A stretch of DNA of 64,000 nucleotides from Bog-532 sp963824545. GTDB taxonomy: Bacteria > Actinomycetota > Actinomycetes > Streptosporangiales > Streptosporangiaceae. Position 1 is the stretch's first letter; each line of letters opens with the position of its first letter. The position numbers and the translations under genes are program-made. A model generated the notes under the pieces. It had not been told where the DNA came from and made no database searches. It worked only from the letters and a program-made list of their open reading frames with translations. Shown here piece after piece: positions 42,136 to 52,132 of this stretch. The stretch is taken from positions 62,001 to 126,000 of the forward strand of contig CAWGPP010000012.1 in NCBI GenBank assembly GCA_963824545.1, given 5' to 3'.

Positions 42136-44653
42136 CCGCGCCGCTCGCCCGGGCCTCGCTGCCCGGCCGGGTGAGTGCGTCAGGATTCGCCGTCAGACCC
42201 GCCTCGCCCAGCGCACGCAGGCCGATGGCGAGGTTATTGGCTGAGGCTAGGGTGTCGGGGTGGTCGGCGCCCAGGACGCGGCGGCGGCGGTCCAGGGTGT
42301 CCTGGTCCAGGTCGCGGGCGGCCTGCACCTCGCCCAGCGCGCGGAGGTCGATGGCGAGGTTGCTGGCGGAGGCTAGGGTGGCGGGGTGGTCGTCGCCCAG
42401 GACCCGGCGGCGGCGGTCCAGGGTGTCCTGGTCCAGGTCGCGGGCGGCCTGCGCCTCGCCCAGCGCGCGCAGGTCGCTGGCGAGGTTATTGGCGGAGGTC
42501 AGGGTGCTGGGGTGGTCGTCGCCCAGGACCCGGCGGCTTCGGTCCAGGGTGTCCTGGTCCAGGTCGCGGGCGGCCTGCACCTCGCCCAGCGTGCGCAGGT
42601 CGCTGGCGAGGTTGCCGGCGGCGGCCAGGGTGCTGGGGTCGTCCTCGCCTAGGACCCGGCGGCGGCGGTCCAGGGTGTCCTGGTCCAGGTCGCGGGCCGC
42701 CTGCACCTCGCCCAGCGCGTACAGGTCGCTGGCGAGGTAAATGGCGGTGGCCAGGGTGTGGGGGTCGTCCTCGCCCAGAGCCCGGTGGCGGCGGTCCAGG
42801 GTGTCCTGGTCCAGGTCGCGGGCCTCAGCGTAGTGCCCCATTGCGCGGAGCGCCAGGGCAGCATAGTCGGCGGTCGTCAGCGTGTCGTAGTCGTCGTCGC
42901 CGAGCCGGTCACGCCAGTGCTGACGCAGATCGCGGGCCAGGTCATGGCCGGTGCGGGTATCGCCGCGGGCCAGCAGGTAGTAGCACGCGTTGCAGGCCAT
43001 CCAGCGCAGACCGCGGTTGCCGGTGGCGGCCAGGTCGGTCGCCAGCAGGTGCGGCGTCAGCACGGCCCATCTCGGCCAGGTGACCGGATTGTCCGGTTCG
43101 CCGGGGTCGCTGGCGGCCACGATCGCCTCGGCGCGTTCGCGGGTGGCGGCGGCCTGCGCGGGGGGCAGCCGGTCGCGCAGGATGGCCTGGGTGAGCCGGT
43201 GCATCACCAGGCCGCGCTGATCGACCCGGGCCAGCGACTGCCGGGTCAGCTGCGCCAGGGTCTGCCGCCACGCCAGCGGATCGGCCGCCCGGGCCGCCAG
43301 GTCGCCGGGCAGCCCGCCGGGGGCGCCGGTGAACAGGTCCTCCGGAATCGGTTCGGGGCCCAGGAACGCGCACACGCCGGCCAGCTCGGCGGCGGCCGGG
43401 TCATCATGGTCGAGCCGGTCGGCGATCAGCTGGGTCGCCGCGGCCAGCGACCGCGGATAGGACCCCGGCGCCCCCTCCGCCAGCAACCGCCCGGCCTGGG
43501 TCCGCAACAGCCCCAGGTACTCCGCGGCCGCCATGCCGGTCTCGGCCATGAACCCGGCCGCCTGCGCGACGGCCAGCGGCAGGTCACCCAGCTGGCCGGC
43601 GAGCCGGTCCGCATCGGCCGCGCCGAGCCCGGTCACCCGGCCCTGCAAGATCGCCACCGATTCCGGCCGGGCCAGCACATCCACCTCGACCGGCGCGGCG
43701 ATCTCCGCCCACTTGCGCTCCCGTGACGTGATCAGCACATGGCCGCCGCCGGGCAGCCAGCCGGCTACGTTGGCGGGTTTCTCGGCGTTGTCGAAGACCA
43801 GCAGCCACCGGCCCCGCTCCCGCAGCTCGCCCAGCACCGCCGCCCGCACCACCTCGGCGCCGGCCCCGGCCTGCAGGCACCCCAGCGCGGTGCCCAAGGC
43901 GGCGAACTGATCGCCGATCAGCCCGGCCTGCTCACAGTTGACCCACCAGGCCAGGTCGTAGGCCCCGGCGAACCGGTGGGCGTACTCCGCCGCGAGCTGG
44001 GTCTTGCCCACCCCGCCCATCCCCTGGAACGCCTGCACCACCGCTGCGTCCCCGGCCAGCAGCCGCTCCCGCACCGCCACCAGCAGCTCGTCCCGCCCGG
44101 TGAACCCGGGGTTGCGGGCCGGGATGTTCCACACCCGCGGCACGCTGCCCGGCAGCCGCGGACCCGAGCCTCCCAGCTTCCGCAGGCCACCCGGCGTACC
44201 ACGGCCCGGGAACGCCGGTTCTCCGCCCGGGCGCTCCGGGTCCCGGACGGCCGCCAGCAAGATCCGCCGCGCCTCGTCCGCGTCGACCCCGAACAGGTCG
44301 CAGAACAGCAGCGGCTGCAGCACGTCCGGCATCTGCGCGGGCGGCACCTCCGCCACCCGGACCGGCACCAGGCGGCCGCTCTGGGCACCGGGCCGGTGCA
44401 GGAGCGCCGCCGTCCACTCCTCCGTGGTGTAACGGGACCGGTCGAAGTACGCCGCCGAGAACAGCGCGACCACCCGGTCGCACCGGGCCAGCGCATCACT
44501 CATCGCCAGCACGACATTCCGGCCGGCGCCCCAGTCCCACACATCCAGCTCGACCGTGAACCCGGCGTCAATTAACTGCCAGGCCACCCACTCCGCCCAC
44601 GCCCGGTCCGCCCCGGCATGACTAACGAAGAAATCAGCACGATCCCCGCCCAT
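42122..44653 (-). CDS. TIR-NB-ARC-TPR STAND protein
   Basis: An 843-residue NLR-like protein. Residues 5-135: TIR domain (ADFFVSHAGADRAWAEWVAW, with E78/E79 in the helix that carries the NADase glutamate in active TIRs). Residues 180-400: NB-ARC ATPase with FTGRDEL, P-loop GMGGVGKTQ (211-219) and Walker B WLLVFDNAE. Residues about 600-825: at least five TPR units of 42 residues, nearly identical (AARDLDQDTLDRRRRVLG). Such proteins either act in phage defence through NAD depletion or regulate physiology in actinomycetes. It may be transcribed with glbO and mscS. Confidence 0.92.
42195..42860 (-). repeat. 126-bp repeats encoding the TPR array
   Basis: Five to six consecutive 126-bp units (42 codons) with few differences between them, most sharing the core GGTGTCCTGGTCCAGGTCGC as read on the plus strand. 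Such identity between repeats points to recent duplication or gene conversion. Confidence 0.93.
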
Positions 44654-44716
44654 AGCACCAGTATCCCCGCCAGAAACGCCCGCAGGTACGCCGAAAACCG
44701 GCAGGGCCTGCGAGAG

Positions 44717-45205
44717 CTAGTGCGGCGTCAGCCCGAGGTCGCGGGCGCCGGGGTTCGACGGGCGGTTGACCAGGCTGTGCGCGGCCATGACCAGGTAGTC
44801 CCACAGCTGCGCGTCCAGGGCCTCGTCCAGCTCCAGTTCATCCAGCGAGGTCCGCATGTGCCGGAGCCAGGCGTCCCGTTCGGCCTCGCCGATCACGAAA
44901 CGCACGTGCCGCATCCTCAGCCGCGGGTGCCCGCGCAGCTCGTTGTAGGTCTGCGGGCCGCCCCAGTACTGGATGAGGAACAGCCGGAGGTGTTCCTCGG
45001 CCGGCCCCAGATCCTGGGCCGGGTACACCGGCCGCAGCTCCGGGTCGTCGGCCACCAGCTCGTAGAACCGGTGTACCAGCCGGGTGAACGTGTCCTCGCC
45101 GCCGACGGCTTCGTAGAACGAGTGTGGCTCCCGGCCCGGCGTAGCGGCGGCCGGGCTGGCAGGCGTGTTGTCGCCCGCTGCGGATGGGGCCGGCTGAATG
45201 TCCAT
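44717..45205 (-). CDS. glbO: Truncated hemoglobin, group II (GlbO)
   Basis: A 162-residue haem protein: after a 30-residue low-complexity leader comes SFYEAVGGEDTFTRLVHRFY, the VYPAQDL region, FLIQYWGGPQTYNE, the proximal histidine in MRHVRFVIG and the group II tryptophan in DAWLRHM. Group II globins bind oxygen tightly and are linked to redox or NO handling. GGAGGT lies upstream of the ATG, which is 13 bases after the mscS stop, so the two form an operon. Confidence 0.93.
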   Translation of the reverse strand: MDIQPAPSAAGDNTPASPAAATPGREPHSFYEAVGGEDTFTRLVHRFYELVADDPELRPVYPAQDLGPAEEHLRLFLIQYWGGPQTYNELRGHPRLRMRHVRFVIGEAERDAWLRHMRTSLDELELDEALDAQLWDYLVMAAHSLVNRPSNPGARDLGLTPH

Positions 45206-45218
45206 GATGACCTCCAGC

Positions 45219-46679
45219 TTATGGCGCAGCCGGCGGCTCGTGCTCAGCCGCTTGCCCGGCGGGGCGCAGGCCGAGGCCCCCGGCTTCTTCTTCTGTGGGC
45301 GATCCGGCCTCTCGTTTCGTTCCGGACTCCGGGCTTTCCCCGCTCTCCGGGTCCTCCCCGGCCGGGGGAGCGCCGCTCGTCGCCCCGGTGCCGCGTGCCC
45401 TGCGGGAGGGGCCGTGTGGACCAGCGTCGTGTCCGGCGGTTTCACCAGCCTCGCCCGGCGTGACGAGGTCATCGGCGGGCTGGCTGGCGCGGACCGTGAC
45501 CGTGGCCTTGGGCGCCCTGGTCCGGCTCCGGGCGGTGCCCGGGTCCAGCGCGGTCGCGGTCCGGCGCGGCATCCTGGCCGCGGTAGGCCGGGCCTGCTCG
45601 ACGGCGGCGGCATCGATCGCGGACAGCACCCGTTCCCGCAGTTCACGGCCCACTTCCCACTGCCGCAGCGGCAGCGTCTTGGCCACCACCCGCATCACGA
45701 TCTGCGACGCCGAGATGTCCTGGACCCCCCAGACCTCGGGTTTTTCCAGCATGAGCTTGCGCCAGCGCCGCTCCTTCCACATGCTGACCGCCGCGTGCTC
45801 CATCAGCGTGCGGGTATCCCCGATCTCCAGCTCGGGCGGGATGGGGATGTCGACGACGGCCCGCGCCCAGCCCTGGGACTCGTTGCCCACCTTCTCCAGC
45901 GCGCCGTTGCGCAGATGCCAGACCACCCCGTTCACGTCGCGCAGCCGCGTGGTGCGCAGGCTCACCGCCTCCACGGTGCCGGTCGCGTCGCCGATGTTGA
46001 TGACGTCACCGACGCCGTACTGGTCCTCCAGCAGCATGAAGATCCCGGCCAGGAAGTCCCGCACCAGGTTCTGCGCGCCGAAGCCCACCGCGATGCCGAC
46101 CACGCCGGCGCTGGCCAGGACCGGGGCCAGGTTGACCCCCAGGTCGCCCAGGCCGATCGCGACGGCGATCGCGAAGATCGTGACCGAGGCGGCGTTGCGG
46201 AGGATGGATCCGAGGGCATGGGCGCGCTGGTGGCGCCGTTCGGATGCCGCCTCGTGCACGGCCGTCGCCGCGGCGGCAGGCGGGAGGGGCAGGCCGTCGG
46301 CGGCCGTTTCCGGGCCGGCCAGCACCGTCTCGGTGGACTCGCGGCGCTTGCGCCGCCACAGCTTCCACCGGCGCGGCGCGCCGCGGTTCGGCCGCAGCCG
46401 GCTGTGCAACGGGGAGTCCGCCGCCCGGATCGTGACCCGGTTGATCAGCCGGTGCACGAGCGCGCGGGCGACCAGCGCAAGTATGACCAGCCACGCCAGC
46501 CGCAGCACCAGGTTGACGGGACCCGCCAGGTAGACGGCCGTCAGCCGGGCGGCCGTGCCGTTGTGGGTTATGTCCCAGACGAGGTTGCACGCGATCCCCG
46601 GATTGTGTCCGCAACTGCTGGTCAGCGTGGCGGGCGCCGGGGAGAATTCGAGGCCCTTGAGGTGGACGTCAGAGAACAC
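45219..46679 (-). CDS. MscS-family mechanosensitive ion channel
   Basis: A protein of about 486 residues. One hydrophobic helix near residues 50-75, a basic loop, then the MscS core: SVTIFAIAVAIGLGDLGVNL and the pore helix GVVGIAVGFGAQNLVRDFLAGIFMLLEDQY, followed by the beta domain (VGDVINIGDATGTVEAVSLRTT). The C-terminal 120 residues are charged low-complexity. It releases solutes on hypo-osmotic shock. GTG 46679 with AAGGAT eight bases upstream is preferred; a GTG at 46739 is possible. In operon with glbO. Confidence 0.9.
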   Translation of the reverse strand: MFSDVHLKGLEFSPAPATLTSSCGHNPGIACNLVWDITHNGTAARLTAVYLAGPVNLVLRLAWLVILALVARALVHRLINRVTIRAADSPLHSRLRPNRGAPRRWKLWRRKRRESTETVLAGPETAADGLPLPPAAAATAVHEAASERRHQRAHALGSILRNAASVTIFAIAVAIGLGDLGVNLAPVLASAGVVGIAVGFGAQNLVRDFLAGIFMLLEDQYGVGDVINIGDATGTVEAVSLRTTRLRDVNGVVWHLRNGALEKVGNESQGWARAVVDIPIPPELEIGDTRTLMEHAAVSMWKERRWRKLMLEKPEVWGVQDISASQIVMRVVAKTLPLRQWEVGRELRERVLSAIDAAAVEQARPTAARMPRRTATALDPGTARSRTRAPKATVTVRASQPADDLVTPGEAGETAGHDAGPHGPSRRARGTGATSGAPPAGEDPESGESPESGTKREAGSPTEEEAGGLGLRPAGQAAEHEPPAAP

Positions 46680-47194
46680 GAGATCCTTCTTCGGGCGTGA
46701 GCGCGTATCCGGCCGGTTCCGTGCGCTCTCGGTGGACACGGGGCAGCGTGCGCAGAGGCACCTCTGGGCACGCTATAGCGTCCGCGCCGGTGCCCGGGGG
46801 CGCGTTGCCGTCATGCCCCGCCCGTGCAGGCCCGCCTGCCGCCTGGCGGCTCTGGTGGCGTCGCGGGCGTATCTGCCGCCGGCCCCAGTTTCGCTGCCGC
46901 CTGGCGGCTCTGGTGGCGGGCCTGGCCGTCATGCTCTGCCCGTGCAGGCCCGCCTGCCGCCTGGCGGCGTCGCGGGCGTATCTGCCCGTCGGCCCCAGTT
47001 CACTGCCGTCCCACGCCGCTCCCCGGCCTCGCAATTCGCCGGGCTCCCACTGTCCCCAGAAATGGAAAATACTTTCACCGAATACTGAGATTACTTAGTG
47101 GTAACTTACAGCGAACGGTCAGCCTGATCCTTGATTCTTCACATGGTTGTTTCCGGCCAAGGCATACACGCCAGCCCTGAAACAGCCCAAGAGC
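46680..47194. other. Gene-free region with two long direct repeats
   Basis: No gene is supported. Two related copies of a segment of about 85 bp (starting near 46813 and 46930) share CCCGTGCAGGCCCGCCTGCC and GGCGTCGCGGGCGTATCTGC. The promoter of mscS should lie on the left part. Right of 47045 the sequence is more AT-rich without clear features until the terminator. Confidence 0.6.
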
Positions 47195-47254
47195 GCGCCC
47201 CGCCGATCATGCCCTCTACCCCCCCGAGGGCGCCCCTGATGGTCGGCGGGGCGC
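47195..47254. terminator. Compound stem-loop after the prolyl oligopeptidase gene
   Basis: GCGCCCCGCCGA (47195-47206) pairs perfectly with TCGGCGGGGCGC (47243-47254); inside, GCCCTC and GAGGGC form a second stem. It lies 43 bases beyond the stop of the minus-strand peptidase gene. Confidence 0.8.
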
Positions 47255-47297
47255 CTCGCCGACTCGCGCCCCCACCCCTCGGGTAGGCGTCCCGGTC

Positions 47298-49595
47298 TCA
47301 GGCGAGCGGCAGGCCGGTGTGCGCGGCCAGGAAGGCCAGGAGGTCCGCGGACAGGGCCACCGAGCGGCTGACCGAGCGGCTGGAGTGGCCCACGTCGGCC
47401 TCGCGGCGCAGCATGATCGGCCGTTCCGCCCGCGGGGCGGACGTCGCGTACTGGAGCGCCGCGCACATCTTGCGGGCGTGCATCGGGTCGACCCGGGTGT
47501 CGTTGTCGAAAACCGTGAACAGCACGCCCGGGTAGGGCACGCCCTTGGTGACGTGGTGGTACGGCGAGTACGACACCAGCCACCCCAGCTGCTCGGCGTC
47601 AGCGGCCGTGCCGTACTCGGTGTTCCACGTCTCACCCAGGCCGAACTGCTCGTACCGCACCATGTCGAGCAGCGGTGCGGAGCACACGGCGGCGGCGTAC
47701 AGGTCAGGCCGCTGGGTGATCGCCGCGCCGACCAGCAGGCCGCCGTTCGACCCGCCGTAGATGCCCAGCTGCTCCCGCGTGGTCCAGCCGTCGGCGATAA
47801 GTTTCTCGGCGGCGGCGTGGAAGTCGTCAAAGACGTTCTGCCGCCGGCCGAGCATCCCGGCCCGGTGCCAGTCCTCGCCCTCCTCACTGCCGCCGCGCAG
47901 CCCGGCGATGGCGTAGACACCACCCGCCTCCACCCACGCGAGGACCGTCGAGGAGTACCCGGGCGTGAGGCTGATGCCGAAGCCGCCGTAGCCGTACAGA
48001 ATCGTCGGGCGCGGCGCCGCCGGCCGTCCCTCCCCGTCCCCGGCCGCGCGGGTGTCCTCGCCGCTGACGACGAGCATGCGGACTTCGGTTCCGTCCGCGG
48101 AGCGGTACGCGACCTGGCGGGCTGTCACCGGCGGAGTGTCCACCGCGCCAGGCGGCCGCGCCCAGACCTGGGTCCGGTCCGCGTGGGCGTCATAGTGCAG
48201 GACCGTCGCGGGCGTCGTGTTGTCGGTGTAGACGAACCACCCCTCATGACCGCCTTCCGGCCGTTCGCTGATCCCGCCGACGGTGCCCGGCCCCGGCAGC
48301 GGCACGGTCCCGATCCGCTCACCCGTCCCCAGGTCGTGCACGGTGATCTCGCTGATGGCATGCCGGGTCCAGATCACCAGCAGGACCGGCTGCGCCCCCG
48401 TTTCGGGGCCGCCGCCGGGCTGCGCCCCTTTATCCGGCCGGCCGCCGGGCTGCGCCCCCGTTTCGGGGCTGCCGTCGAGGATGGCGTAACCCTCGAGTAC
48501 CGCCTCAGGATCGCTGGGCACCAGGTCCTGCCATCCATCGGGGCCCGGGTTCGCCGGATCCGCGACGGCGAGCCGGCCCCGCGGCGTCCCGGCGTCGGTG
48601 TATACGTACAGCCGGCCGTCCCGCCCGACCCGCACGCCGGTCCGGGCGTCGGCACCAACCTGTACCGGCTGGAGGGCCGGCGCGGTCAGGTCGGACGCCG
48701 TCAGGTCGGCGATCCACAGATCGTTGCGGGGTTCGGTACCGCGGGCGGCGCTGATCGTCAGCCACCGGCCGTCCCGGCTCACCGCGGCCGAGTAGTACGT
48801 GGTCTTGTCGCGTCCCTCGCCGAAGATCAGCACATCGTCCTCGGCCGGTGAGCCGACCCGGTGCAGGTAGACGCGGCGGTGGTACTGCGCTTCCCCCGCG
48901 GGCACCTCGTCCGGCGGCAGCCGCCGCGTGTAGTAGAACGCCTTGCCGCCCGGCAGCCACGCGATACGGGAGTATCGGCAGCGGTCGATCGGCCCGTCCA
49001 CCACCTCGCCGGTCTCCACGTCCATCACGCGCAGCATTGACTCCTCGCTGCCGCCCTCCGACAGCTGATAGGCCAGGGACCGGCCCTCCTTGTCCGGCTG
49101 CCAGCTGTCGAGCGTCGTCCGCCCGGTCGGGTCGACGACCATTGGGTCGATCAGGACTCGCCCGGCACCCGGATCCGCCACCTCCGCCCCGGGTTCAGCC
49201 GTCCCCGTGCCCGCTCCCGGATCGGCAGGCCCGCTCGCCACAAGCTCGGCGGCGCCCGGCCCCGGATCGGCGGTGCCCGCCCCCGGATCGGTCGTGCACA
49301 GCACCGCGTGCTCCTGACCGGGCATGCGCCGGGTGAAGAACCGGCGGCCGCCCCGCCACACCGGAACCCCGATGTGGCCCGTCCCGGTGAGCTCAAGGAT
49401 CCGTTCGGCCAGCGCGCCGACACCCGGCCGGACGTCGGCGTACCCGCGGAACAGTTCGTCCTGCGCCCGGAGCCAGGTTTGCGTTTCGTCACTGTCGGGG
49501 TCTTCGAGCCATCGGTACGGGTCACTGACCCGGTGCCCGGACAGATCCTCGCTAACGTCCAGGCGGCGTGTTGACGGGTACTGATCTGCGGTCAT
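47298..49595 (-). CDS. Prolyl oligopeptidase (S9A family)
   Basis: A 765-residue cytosolic serine peptidase that cleaves after proline in short peptides. The seven-bladed propeller covers about residues 75-500; the catalytic alpha/beta-hydrolase domain holds S616 in YGGSNGGLL, the aspartate in DNDTRVDP and the histidine in VGHSSRS. Two low-complexity insertions lie in the propeller: DPGAGTADPGPG-type repeats near 105-145 and three ETGAQPGGGP-type repeats near 380-405, the latter from a 30-bp DNA repeat. The ATG overlaps no other gene. Confidence 0.94.
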   Translation of the reverse strand: MTADQYPSTRRLDVSEDLSGHRVSDPYRWLEDPDSDETQTWLRAQDELFRGYADVRPGVGALAERILELTGTGHIGVPVWRGGRRFFTRRMPGQEHAVLCTTDPGAGTADPGPGAAELVASGPADPGAGTGTAEPGAEVADPGAGRVLIDPMVVDPTGRTTLDSWQPDKEGRSLAYQLSEGGSEESMLRVMDVETGEVVDGPIDRCRYSRIAWLPGGKAFYYTRRLPPDEVPAGEAQYHRRVYLHRVGSPAEDDVLIFGEGRDKTTYYSAAVSRDGRWLTISAARGTEPRNDLWIADLTASDLTAPALQPVQVGADARTGVRVGRDGRLYVYTDAGTPRGRLAVADPANPGPDGWQDLVPSDPEAVLEGYAILDGSPETGAQPGGRPDKGAQPGGGPETGAQPVLLVIWTRHAISEITVHDLGTGERIGTVPLPGPGTVGGISERPEGGHEGWFVYTDNTTPATVLHYDAHADRTQVWARPPGAVDTPPVTARQVAYRSADGTEVRMLVVSGEDTRAAGDGEGRPAAPRPTILYGYGGFGISLTPGYSSTVLAWVEAGGVYAIAGLRGGSEEGEDWHRAGMLGRRQNVFDDFHAAAEKLIADGWTTREQLGIYGGSNGGLLVGAAITQRPDLYAAAVCSAPLLDMVRYEQFGLGETWNTEYGTAADAEQLGWLVSYSPYHHVTKGVPYPGVLFTVFDNDTRVDPMHARKMCAALQYATSAPRAERPIMLRREADVGHSSRSVSRSVALSADLLAFLAAHTGLPLA
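48389..48475 (-). repeat. 30-bp repeat inside the prolyl oligopeptidase gene
   Basis: Three copies of a 30-bp unit containing GGGCTGCGCCCCCGTTTCGG on the plus strand; the period keeps frame and codes GAQPGG-type repeats in a propeller loop. Confidence 0.85.
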
Positions 49596-49963
49596 GACAG
49601 GACCCTAACCGCCCGTCCCCGCTGTTCAGGTCGCCCCTCCGGCCTCACCAACGCTGACCGCGCGGCGGCGCCCACCCCACTCCGGATCTCTGGCTGCCTG
49701 TCGGCCGCCGATCCGCCGGCCGCTGACCCAGCCGAGCTGGCTGTCGCTCCGGTTGTCCGCCGGCCGCTGACCCGGCTGGCCCGGCCCAATCGCCGGCGGT
49801 GACGACGTGCAGCAAAGCGGTCACCGATGTTCCGTGGGGGATGTAACGGCGACACGGGGATTCTCCTGCGTGTTTACTCTTATGTAGTAGCGGCAACGCG
49901 ATTCAGCGGACACACTAGGAACACGGTGCTCCTCTCTTGCGAAACCGCCCGGCGGAGGTGGTA
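49596..49963. other. Intergenic region between divergent peptidase and HNH genes
   Basis: No gene supported. The middle (49660-49800) has short degenerate GCCGGCCGCTGACCC repeats. Near 49870 the AT-rich TTACTCTTATGTAGTAGC could hold promoter elements for the HNH gene; this is a weak call. Confidence 0.5.
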
Positions 49964-50476
49964 GTGCGACGAGTCCTGCTGCTCAATGTCACTTATGAGC
50001 CGCTCACCACAGTGGGGCTGCGTCGCGCCGTGTGCCTAGTGCTCAGCGGGAAAGCCGAAATCGTTCACGATGACACTGCCGGGGCGACCCTGCACTCCGC
50101 GTCGGTCACCCTGGCCACTCCGTCGGTTATCCGGCTCCGCCGCTACGTCCGCATCCCGTACCGGAACCGGGTACCGCTGACCCGGGCGGCGTTGATGCGG
50201 CGGGACAACTACCGGTGCGCGTACTGCGACCGGAAAGCCGAGACCATCGACCATGTGATACCACGCAGCCGCGGCGGCCCCCACTCCTGGGAGAACTGCG
50301 TCGCATCCTGCACGACGTGCAACCATCGGAAGGCCGACCTGCTGCTTGAGGAACTCGGCTGGACGCTCGCGGTGCCGCCTGCCGTGCCCCGGGGGGCGCA
50401 CTGGCGGCTGATCGGCGTGGCCCACGACGGTGACCCGCAGTGGGCCACCTACCTCCGGGAGCCCAGCGCCGCCTAG
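49964..50476 (+). CDS. HNH endonuclease family protein
   Basis: A 170-residue protein common in actinomycetes. The HNH core is complete: YRCAYC, IDHVIPRSRGG with the catalytic histidine, and NCVASCTTCNHRKAD; the two CxxC pairs should bind zinc. The N-terminal 80 residues (RVLLLNVTYEPLTTVGLRRAV) are also family-typical. GGAGGT precedes the GTG by 6 bases. Biological role is not established; the family is too widespread to be purely a defence nuclease. Confidence 0.9.
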   Translation: MRRVLLLNVTYEPLTTVGLRRAVCLVLSGKAEIVHDDTAGATLHSASVTLATPSVIRLRRYVRIPYRNRVPLTRAALMRRDNYRCAYCDRKAETIDHVIPRSRGGPHSWENCVASCTTCNHRKADLLLEELGWTLAVPPAVPRGAHWRLIGVAHDGDPQWATYLREPSAA

Positions 50477-50946
50477 CCCCCACTACGGGCAGAGTGCCGC
50501 CCAACCCCCAGCCCTTCCACTACGGGCAGACTTTTGGTCAGTATTTGCCCAAAACTCTGCCGATAAGCGCGAGAAAGCCGGGCTGGGGCGGAAAGCCGGG
50601 CTGGGGCGGGCCGGTCGGGCCGTCGGCCAGATACCGGCCGGTTGACTCCGATAAGTTCGGCTCGAAGGCAAAATCTTGCCGGAACCTGGAATTCCGCGCG
50701 CCGGGTGTCGCTTGCAATCTTGGTGACTAGTTTGACTCGCTGGTGGCGGTCACAGCCTGCCCTCATTCATCCCGCGGACGGCCGGGTACCCGCTCGCGGC
50801 ACGGCCAGCGGCAGGGCCAGCGTCCTGGAAAGCAGTCCGGCCAGCTTACCGGTCGGCGCACTGGCCGGCGACGGCCCGATAACGGTCCCGCGCGCAGTGG
50901 ACAGGGGCACGCCTGAAAAGCTGGAACCATTACCGAGGAGGTACTG
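50477..50946. other. Intergenic region, no gene seen
   Basis: Contains a degenerate direct repeat (CACTACGGGCAGA twice, near 50485 and 50519) and a short AAAGCCGGGCTGGGGCGG duplication at 50575-50610. The right end carries the leader of the aldo/keto reductase with a good AGGAGGT ribosome site. Confidence 0.5.
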
Positions 50947-51801
50947 ATGACTGGAAAGCCCAATGCGGCGGAAGCAGGAACGATCGACGTCGGCGGTGAC
51001 CTGACGGTCAACCGGCTCGGATTCGGCGCGATGCGGATCACGGGACAGGGCATCTGGGGCGAGCCACCGGACCTCGGCCAGGCCAAGGCGGCCATCAAGC
51101 GCGCGGTCGAGCTGGGCGTGAACTTCATCGACACCGCGGACTCCTACGGTCCCTACGTCAGCGAGACGCTGATCGCCGAGACCCTCTACCCCTACCCGGA
51201 CGACCTGGTGATCGCGACCAAGGGCGGCCTGGTCCGCCCAGGCCCCGGCCGGTGGCACCCGGACGGGCGTCCCGAGCATCTGCGTGAGGCGCTCGACGGC
51301 AGCCTGACCCGGCTCAGGGTCGAGCGGATCGACCTGTACCAGTTCCACCGGCCCGACCCGAACGTCCCGCTGGAGGAGTCGGTCGGCGCGCTCGCCGAAC
51401 TCAAGGACCAGGGGAAGATCCGGCACATTGGCGTCTCGAACGTGACGGAGGTCCAGCTCCAGCGGGCCGAGAAGATCACGCCGATCGTGTCCGTGCAGAA
51501 TCGTTACAACGTCGTCGACCGCGCGTCGGAGTCGATGGTCGACCTGTGTGAGCAGGAAGAGCTGGCGTTCCTGCCGTGGGCGCCGATCCAGGAGGCCGAC
51601 GAGGTGGACGTGATCACTTACGCCGCCCGCAACCATGGGTACACCCCTCGCCAGATCGTGCTCGCCTGGCTGCTGGCCCGGTCGCCGCAGATCCTGCCTA
51701 TCCCCGGCTCCGGCTCTCCCGAGCACGTCGAGGCGAACATCGCCGCGGCCAGCATCAAGCTGGACCAGAACGAGGTTGCCGCCATCACCGACGCCTTCTG
51801 A
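50947..51801 (+). CDS. Aldo/keto reductase, oxidoreductase YajO/Tas-like group
   Basis: A 284-residue TIM-barrel reductase: VNRLGFGAMRITG, NFIDTADSYGPYVSE (catalytic D, Y), IATKGG (K), IDLYQFHRPD (H) and VSVQNRYNVV; IPGSGSPEHVEAN binds the nucleotide phosphate. GAGGAGGTACTG precedes the ATG. The substrate is unknown. Spacing of 45 bases to the next small gene suggests co-transcription. Confidence 0.93.
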   Translation: MTGKPNAAEAGTIDVGGDLTVNRLGFGAMRITGQGIWGEPPDLGQAKAAIKRAVELGVNFIDTADSYGPYVSETLIAETLYPYPDDLVIATKGGLVRPGPGRWHPDGRPEHLREALDGSLTRLRVERIDLYQFHRPDPNVPLEESVGALAELKDQGKIRHIGVSNVTEVQLQRAEKITPIVSVQNRYNVVDRASESMVDLCEQEELAFLPWAPIQEADEVDVITYAARNHGYTPRQIVLAWLLARSPQILPIPGSGSPEHVEANIAAASIKLDQNEVAAITDAF

Positions 51802-51846
51802 ACACCGCACGCACCAGGCGCACCGCACGCACCGAGAGGGGCCGCG

Positions 51847-52015
51847 ATGACCACCCCGGACACCGGCAATCTCGCCGCCCTACGCCAGAGCCTGAGCAGC
51901 ACCGGCATCTGGGCGCCACCTCCCGAACGCTGTCCTGCTCCAGCCGCTCGGCCCCGACGGCGGGTTTTCCTTCGCCGATCTCGCCCCGCTGGCCGAAGCT
52001 CTGGCTGGCCTCTGA
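51847..52015 (+). pseudogene. Small protein gene, apparently frameshifted
   Basis: GAGAGGGG lies 5 bases before an ATG that begins MTTPDTGNLAALRQSLSSTG. After GIWA the plausible continuation is in the +1 frame: LPNAVLLQPLGPDGGFSFAD, then LAPLAEALAGL and a stop at 52013. The shift falls near 51911-51925, in a G/C run. Restored length would be about 56 residues, acidic-amphipathic, family unknown. In the original frame the sequence turns into arginine-rich nonsense that overlaps dapA. The good ribosome site argues that a real small gene is, or was, here. Confidence 0.5.
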
Positions 52016-52132
52016 TCCGGGCAGGCCGTGTCCCATCCGAACCATTGCGGCAGGTCCAGATTGGCAGGATCATGCCGGGATGTGGCGGCAGGTCGGCTAC
52101 GCACTCATGCGGCCGGCGGGTAACGTCGGACC

